The position numbers and the translations under genes were made by a program. From Firmicutes bacterium CAG:170 (GTDB lineage Bacteria > Bacillota > Clostridia > Oscillospirales > Oscillospiraceae): a stretch of 9,186 nucleotides of DNA. The notes under the pieces are model-generated. The model searched no databases. It was not told the origin of the DNA and worked only from the letters and a program-made list of their open reading frames with translations. Location: NCBI GenBank assembly GCA_000436735.1, contig FR887236.1, positions 11,687-20,872 on the forward strand. The letters run 5' to 3'. Positions within the stretch are counted from its first letter, which is position 1. The number at the start of each line of letters is the position of its first letter. This document shows, one piece after another, positions 6,156 to 9,186 of this stretch.

Positions 6156-8755
6156 GCCGTTAATGGTATTTCCACCGACAGTGGCCGAGGAAAGCGTGTA
6201 CCGCTTGTAATGTCATAATCGTAGAATGTGGCAGGCAGGGGCTGTGAAGTGTTTGCACAGTCATAGATCAGACGGATGACGGTGCTGTCGTGAATATAAA
6301 CGACCTGCTTGTTGGCAGCTGCCACATCCGAACGGTTCGTGAAGTGAACGTCCGTGTTGTATTGTTCCCAATCATCAGAGTTGGTGCTTTCCGGATTTTT
6401 GCCGTCTTTCAGCACCCAGACCGCCTTGAGCGTATAGCTGGAGTTTTCGGTCAGCTTGTCGATGTAGGACGGATTCGGAGCCTTGATGTATTCGAATTTA
6501 TTGTCCGTATACATGCGCGTTAACTCGTCCTTGGTTGCGACGGTGTAAAGTGTGGTCGGGTCGCCTGCATTTTTATTGGTGGTTTGACCGATGCTTTTCA
6601 GATAGATATTCAGCGTGGAATTGTTTGCGCTGTTTGTCGGCAATTTTCCGCCGCTGGTATCAAAGACCTTAAGCGGCGTCAGACCACTTGCCTCCTGCTC
6701 GCCATCCTTGACGAAGCGCGGGAGATTCGCGTAATACTGGACGGTATAGGTCGGGTTTGCCGTTGCGGCGTTTACGGCCAGAAGGCCGCTCTGCACAGCG
6801 GCGTGCAGCACCGGCGAGGCCTCGCCCGGCGCGATGGATGCGCTGTCCAGCTCGCGCAGGCTCTGCGTCTCGTCCTCCTGCATGACGGAGACGGAAATGG
6901 CAGGCTCCGCCTCCGGGGCCGCGTCCGCAAACACGGAAAGCTCCGCCTCGACCGGCGCAAGCGCGCTCCGCGTGAGCGTGATGTCCGCCGTCATGGTAAA
7001 GGCGGAGGTATCCAGCGTCGCGCCGTCCTGTGTCAGCGCAAGATGGCGCAGGATCCATTCGCCGGAGGCGTCCGGCGCCTCGTCGTCTGCGGCGTTCGCC
7101 GTGCGCAGCATTTCCGTCAGCTGCGCTTCGCTCTGGGAGACGGGCGTGACCTGAAGCTCCGCGCTTTCCAGAGAGATCGGGCTTTCAACGTACAGGCGAA
7201 GCGAAAGCTGGCTGTCCGCGTAGAAGAATTCGTATGTATCCAGACCGACGGCCTGATAGCAGGCGTCCGTGTGCGTGTGTTCGGGAAGCGCGCAGATCAA
7301 AGCGCCGCTCTCGTCGTAGCAGCTTTCGTCGTGCGTGTGCTCTTCGAGGCCGCAGAGCGGCTTCTTCGCCGCTTCGTAGCAGCTTTCGGTGTGCGTGTGC
7401 TCGGGAAGCGTGCAGGTCAGAGCGCCGCTCTTGTCGTAGCAGTTCTCGTCGTGCGTGTGCTCCTCAAGGCCGCAGAGCGGCTGCTTCGCCGCTTCATAGC
7501 AGCTTTCGGTGTGGGTGTGCTCGGGAAGCGTGCAGGTCAGAGCGCCGCTCTCGTCGTAGCAGTTCTCGTCGTGGATATGCTCTTCGAGGCCGCAGAGCGG
7601 CTGCTTCGCCGCTTCGTAGCAGCTTTCGGCGTGGGTGTGCTCGGAAAGCGTGCAGGTCAGAGCGCCGCTTTCGTCGTAGCAGCTCTTGTCATGGACGTGC
7701 TCCTCGAGGCAGCAGAGCGGCTGCTTTTCGGTATCCTCCGGCGTTTCCGGCTCCTCCGAAGCGTTCAGAAGCAGGCCGTAGCCGAGGACTTCGCCGTCCG
7801 CATAGCTGTGCGTCTGCGAGACGACGGCCTTGCCGAGATTGCCCTCGATGGTCTGGAAGCCATCATCCGAAACAGCGGTCACGATGCCGACGTGGTCGGC
7901 CAGACCGTCCGCATTCTTGTCGAAGAAGGCCAGAGCGCCGCGCTCCGGCGCGCCGGTCGTGTAAAGCCCGGCCTGCGTCAGAAGCTCGACCCAGCGGGTG
8001 CAGCCCGCCTCATACGGGAAGGTGCTTTCCGGGATCCCGGCGTAGTGCAGGCAGAAGGAGGCGAACATGGCGCACCAGTCGCCGTAGGGCGAGCCGTACC
8101 ATGCGCCGTAGCGGGTATAGCCGTGTATGTAGCCGCCCTCGTCAAGAATGTAATTGTTTGTGCTTTCGTGATAACCAAGCTGGCTCTCCGCAACGGCGAT
8201 CAGATCATCCGCCCAATTGCCGGAAAGCGCGGCGGGAAGGGTGCGCTCCCAGATGTCCGCCGTTTCCAGATCGGCTTCTGGGTTGGAATAGCAGAGCAGC
8301 GTATGCTGGTGCTCTTCCATGCCGCAGATCAGCGTTTCCTTATAGCAGGTGTCGCGGTGCTGATGCGTTCCGGCACCGGAAGCGCCCTCGCCCTCGGTGC
8401 AGACCAGAACGGATTCCATGCGGTAGCAGTCGGTGGTGTGTGTATGCTCCGGGCCTTCCTCATGACCGCAGGCCAGCACGAGCCGGGGCTCGTAGCAGGC
8501 GTCCGTGTGCTCGTGAATATCTTCGTCAGAGCCGAGCGTGCAGATCAGCTCGCGCTCATAGCATTCCTCGGTGTGCGTATGCGCTTCTTTGCCGCAGTAG
8601 GTCTCGCTCGTCATGGTGACGGCGGGCAGGATCAGCGCATACGTCGTGCAGAACACGACGACGCAGGCCAGAATGGTCACGAGCTTGCTCCAGCGCCGGA
8701 CGCGGGAGTGCTCCTCCCTATAGCTTTGTATCTTTTTCGGCAAGCTGTTTTGCAT
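5969..8755 (-). CDS. Tip adhesin fragment 1: signal, Cys/His repeats, CHAP domain
   Basis: N-terminal 928-residue frame of the broken adhesin. Residues 24-47 are a hydrophobic segment ending in TTYALILPAVTM, a signal style common in clostridial surface proteins. Thirteen copies of a pattern C-x(n)-H-x-H-x3-CY follow: five at residues 54-156 and eight at 348-500. Between them residues 178-330 form a CHAP-type NlpC/P60-superfamily hydrolase, with Cys228 (GDWCAMFASF), His288 (LADHVGIV) and Glu304 (TIEGN) as the expected catalytic set. CHAP domains cleave peptidoglycan amide bonds; here it could remodel wall for pilus exit or attack other bacteria (inference). Residues 668-850 resemble the region preceding fibro-slime domains, with YTVQYYANLPRF and ending ATFYDYDITSG. 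Genuine coding stops at codon 852 (6200-6202). The last 76 residues, down to the stop at 5969, are out-of-frame sequence rich in Arg, Thr and Ile and resemble no domain. The start is chosen by the AGGAGG site. Confidence 0.85.
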   Translation of the reverse strand: MQNSLPKKIQSYREEHSRVRRWSKLVTILACVVVFCTTYALILPAVTMTSETYCGKEAHTHTEECYERELICTLGSDEDIHEHTDACYEPRLVLACGHEEGPEHTHTTDCYRMESVLVCTEGEGASGAGTHQHRDTCYKETLICGMEEHQHTLLCYSNPEADLETADIWERTLPAALSGNWADDLIAVAESQLGYHESTNNYILDEGGYIHGYTRYGAWYGSPYGDWCAMFASFCLHYAGIPESTFPYEAGCTRWVELLTQAGLYTTGAPERGALAFFDKNADGLADHVGIVTAVSDDGFQTIEGNLGKAVVSQTHSYADGEVLGYGLLLNASEEPETPEDTEKQPLCCLEEHVHDKSCYDESGALTCTLSEHTHAESCYEAAKQPLCGLEEHIHDENCYDESGALTCTLPEHTHTESCYEAAKQPLCGLEEHTHDENCYDKSGALTCTLPEHTHTESCYEAAKKPLCGLEEHTHDESCYDESGALICALPEHTHTDACYQAVGLDTYEFFYADSQLSLRLYVESPISLESAELQVTPVSQSEAQLTEMLRTANAADDEAPDASGEWILRHLALTQDGATLDTSAFTMTADITLTRSALAPVEAELSVFADAAPEAEPAISVSVMQEDETQSLRELDSASIAPGEASPVLHAAVQSGLLAVNAATANPTYTVQYYANLPRFVKDGEQEASGLTPLKVFDTSGGKLPTNSANNSTLNIYLKSIGQTTNKNAGDPTTLYTVATKDELTRMYTDNKFEYIKAPNPSYIDKLTENSSYTLKAVWVLKDGKNPESTNSDDWEQYNTDVHFTNRSDVAAANKQVVYIHDSTVIRLIYDCANTSQPLPATFYDYDITSGTRFPRPLSVEIPLTACRSSSTHLLIKGKRIRLSIQTISGRWIPFTTQILILADTVLPFNTQVLRIRTATTIRTELL
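7256..7723 (-). repeat. 120-bp tandem repeats, about four copies, in the adhesin gene
   Basis: Four near-identical units of 120 bp encode 40 residues each (protein residues 345-500). Each carries two Cys/His motifs, alternately CGLEEHxHDxxCY and CTLPEHTHxxxCY joined by DESGALT. Most copy-to-copy differences are single bases, and the outermost copies are the most diverged. Exact 120-bp periodicity in frame suggests unit duplication and possible length variation by recombination. This is not a CRISPR array: the units are contiguous and translated. Confidence 0.92.
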
Positions 8756-8765
8756 GATGAAGATA

Positions 8766-8771
8766 CCTCCT
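8766..8771 (-). promoter_or_regulatory. Ribosome binding site of the tip adhesin (decides its start)
   Basis: AGGAGG on the minus strand lies 10 nt before the ATG at 8753-8755. An in-frame GTG at 8777-8779 would make the protein eight residues longer, but it lies upstream of this site and overlaps the signal peptidase stop. The ATG is therefore the better start. Confidence 0.85.
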
Positions 8772-8775
8772 GAGA

Positions 8776-9186
8776 TCACCGCACCGGGCCGAAATCACTG
8801 AGCGGCCAGATCCGGAAAACGACCTTTCCGACGATCTGGTCCTTGGCGATGCAGCCGACGGTCGTGCTGCGGGAATCAATGGACACGTCCCGGTTGTCGC
8901 CCATCACGAAATAGCGCTCGTCCGGGACCTGATACGGCAGCTCAATGTTCGTTTCGCCGTAGGCTTTTTCCACCAGATACGGTTCGTCGAGCGGCGTTCC
9001 GTTGACGGAAACGTTTCCATTTTGATCGATGTTGACCCAGTCCGAGGGGCCTGCGATATACCGCTTGATGAGAAGCTTGTTGCCGTGGTAGAACGCGGCG
9101 ATGTCGCCCGGCTCAAAGCTGGCAGTCTTGACGGAGACGACGATCTGCCCGTCGGCGAGCGTGGGGACCATGGAGCTGCCGTAGAT
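8776..9186 (-). CDS. lepB: Type I signal peptidase, partial (N-terminus outside window)
   Basis: Membrane-anchored serine protease that removes signal peptides from secreted precursors; beside a pilus cluster it probably processes the pilins. The frame is open to the window edge, so the N-terminal transmembrane segment and true start are not visible. The first visible codons read IYGSSMVPTL, the family's box around the catalytic Ser (codon at 9172-9174, just before the Met). The catalytic Lys lies in LIKRYIAGPSDW (codon at 9064-9066), and the conserved GDNRDVSIDSR box follows about 55 residues later. Both catalytic residues are present, unlike the pilus-associated SipA-type homologues of some streptococci that are reported to lack them. 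The usual GPGD is GPSD here, a mild deviation. The stop lies 20 nt upstream of the adhesin ATG, so the two are almost certainly co-transcribed. The internal Met at 9171 is not the start because the catalytic Ser precedes it. Confidence 0.93.
   Translation of the reverse strand: MYGSSMVPTLADGQIVVSVKTASFEPGDIAAFYHGNKLLIKRYIAGPSDWVNIDQNGNVSVNGTPLDEPYLVEKAYGETNIELPYQVPDERYFVMGDNRDVSIDSRSTTVGCIAKDQIVGKVVFRIWPLSDFGPVR

Larger units (their letters stand above)
3949..8755 (-). pseudogene. Large LPXTG pilus tip adhesin, composite of three frames (two frameshifts)
   Basis: Read through one missing base near 6200 and one near 4605-4640, this is a single protein of about 1,602 residues. It has a secretion signal at its N-terminus and one LPETG wall anchor at its C-terminus (composite residues 1564-1568). 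Domain order: signal/membrane segment 24-47; Cys/His repeats 54-156; CHAP amidase about 178-330; Cys/His repeats 348-500; spacer with Ala/Glu-rich stretches 500-665; strand-rich region 668-850; fibro-slime/PA14-like domain about 868-1037; FctA-like isopeptide domain about 1044-1168; first half of a CnaB domain 1170-1219; ricin-type lectin about 1230-1380; second half of the CnaB 1385-1459; FctA-like domain about 1459-1558; anchor. Only the first fragment has a signal and only the last an anchor, so no fragment alone could be a wall-attached adhesin. Size and position before the backbone pilin fit a tip protein. It may be a real pseudogene, a phase-off allele or two consensus errors; the sequence alone cannot decide. 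The three open frames are listed separately. Confidence 0.72.

Noticed and set aside
6180..6215. Programmed -1 ribosomal frameshifting at the first frame change
   Set aside because: No X-XXY-YYZ heptamer or obvious downstream stem at the site. A single missing base gives a better protein join.
7256..7723. Possible CRISPR array from the regular repeats
   Set aside because: The units are 120 bp, contiguous and translated, without unique spacers; they are a protein-coding tandem repeat.
6584..8773. 729-codon open frame on the plus strand opposite the adhesin N-terminal half
   Set aside because: It is exactly antisense to a gene with clear domains. Its repeats mirror the coding repeat, and its Arg/Val/Ala-rich product resembles no family; codon bias explains the missing stops.

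Overview
The window holds most of one sortase-dependent pilus (surface-fimbria) operon. Every gene I can support reads leftward on the minus strand. The LPXTG anchors, class C sortase, CnaB isopeptide domains, AGGAGG-type ribosome binding sites and moderately high G+C point to a Gram-positive of the Clostridia, probably a gut Oscillospiraceae or Lachnospiraceae relative. That placement is inferred from domain style only; there is no rRNA or other marker gene here.

Layout in order of transcription, right to left. (1) 8776-9186: the C-terminal part of a type I signal peptidase with an intact Ser/Lys dyad, cut by the window edge. (2) 3949-8755: a very large tip-type adhesin, about 1,602 residues if read through two single-base frameshifts near 6200 and 4605-4640. 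It is now three open frames. Its domains in order are a membrane signal, five Cys/His repeats, a CHAP cysteine amidase, eight more Cys/His repeats in a 120-bp tandem array, a fibro-slime/PA14-like adhesive domain, an FctA-like isopeptide domain, a CnaB domain split by a ricin-type lectin module, a second FctA-like domain, and an LPETG anchor. (3) 2163-3860: the backbone pilin, LPSTG. (4) 1911-2162: a spacer with two strong stem-loops. (5) 1068-1910: the pilus-polymerising class C sortase. (6) 80-1081: a CnaB-bearing basal or ancillary pilin, LPQTG, whose start overlaps the sortase. (7) 1-96: the N-terminal membrane segment of a further gene, overlapping the previous one and probably a second, housekeeping-type sortase.

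Inferred joint function: the signal peptidase processes the secreted pilins. The class C sortase then polymerises the backbone with the large adhesin at the tip and the small pilin at the base, and the second sortase would attach the fibre to the wall. The unusual part is the tip protein, which combines a peptidoglycan-hydrolase fold, Cys/His-rich repeats and a sugar-binding fold nested in an isopeptide domain.

No tRNA, rRNA, CRISPR array, transposase or attachment site was seen. Long open frames on the plus strand are antisense shadows.
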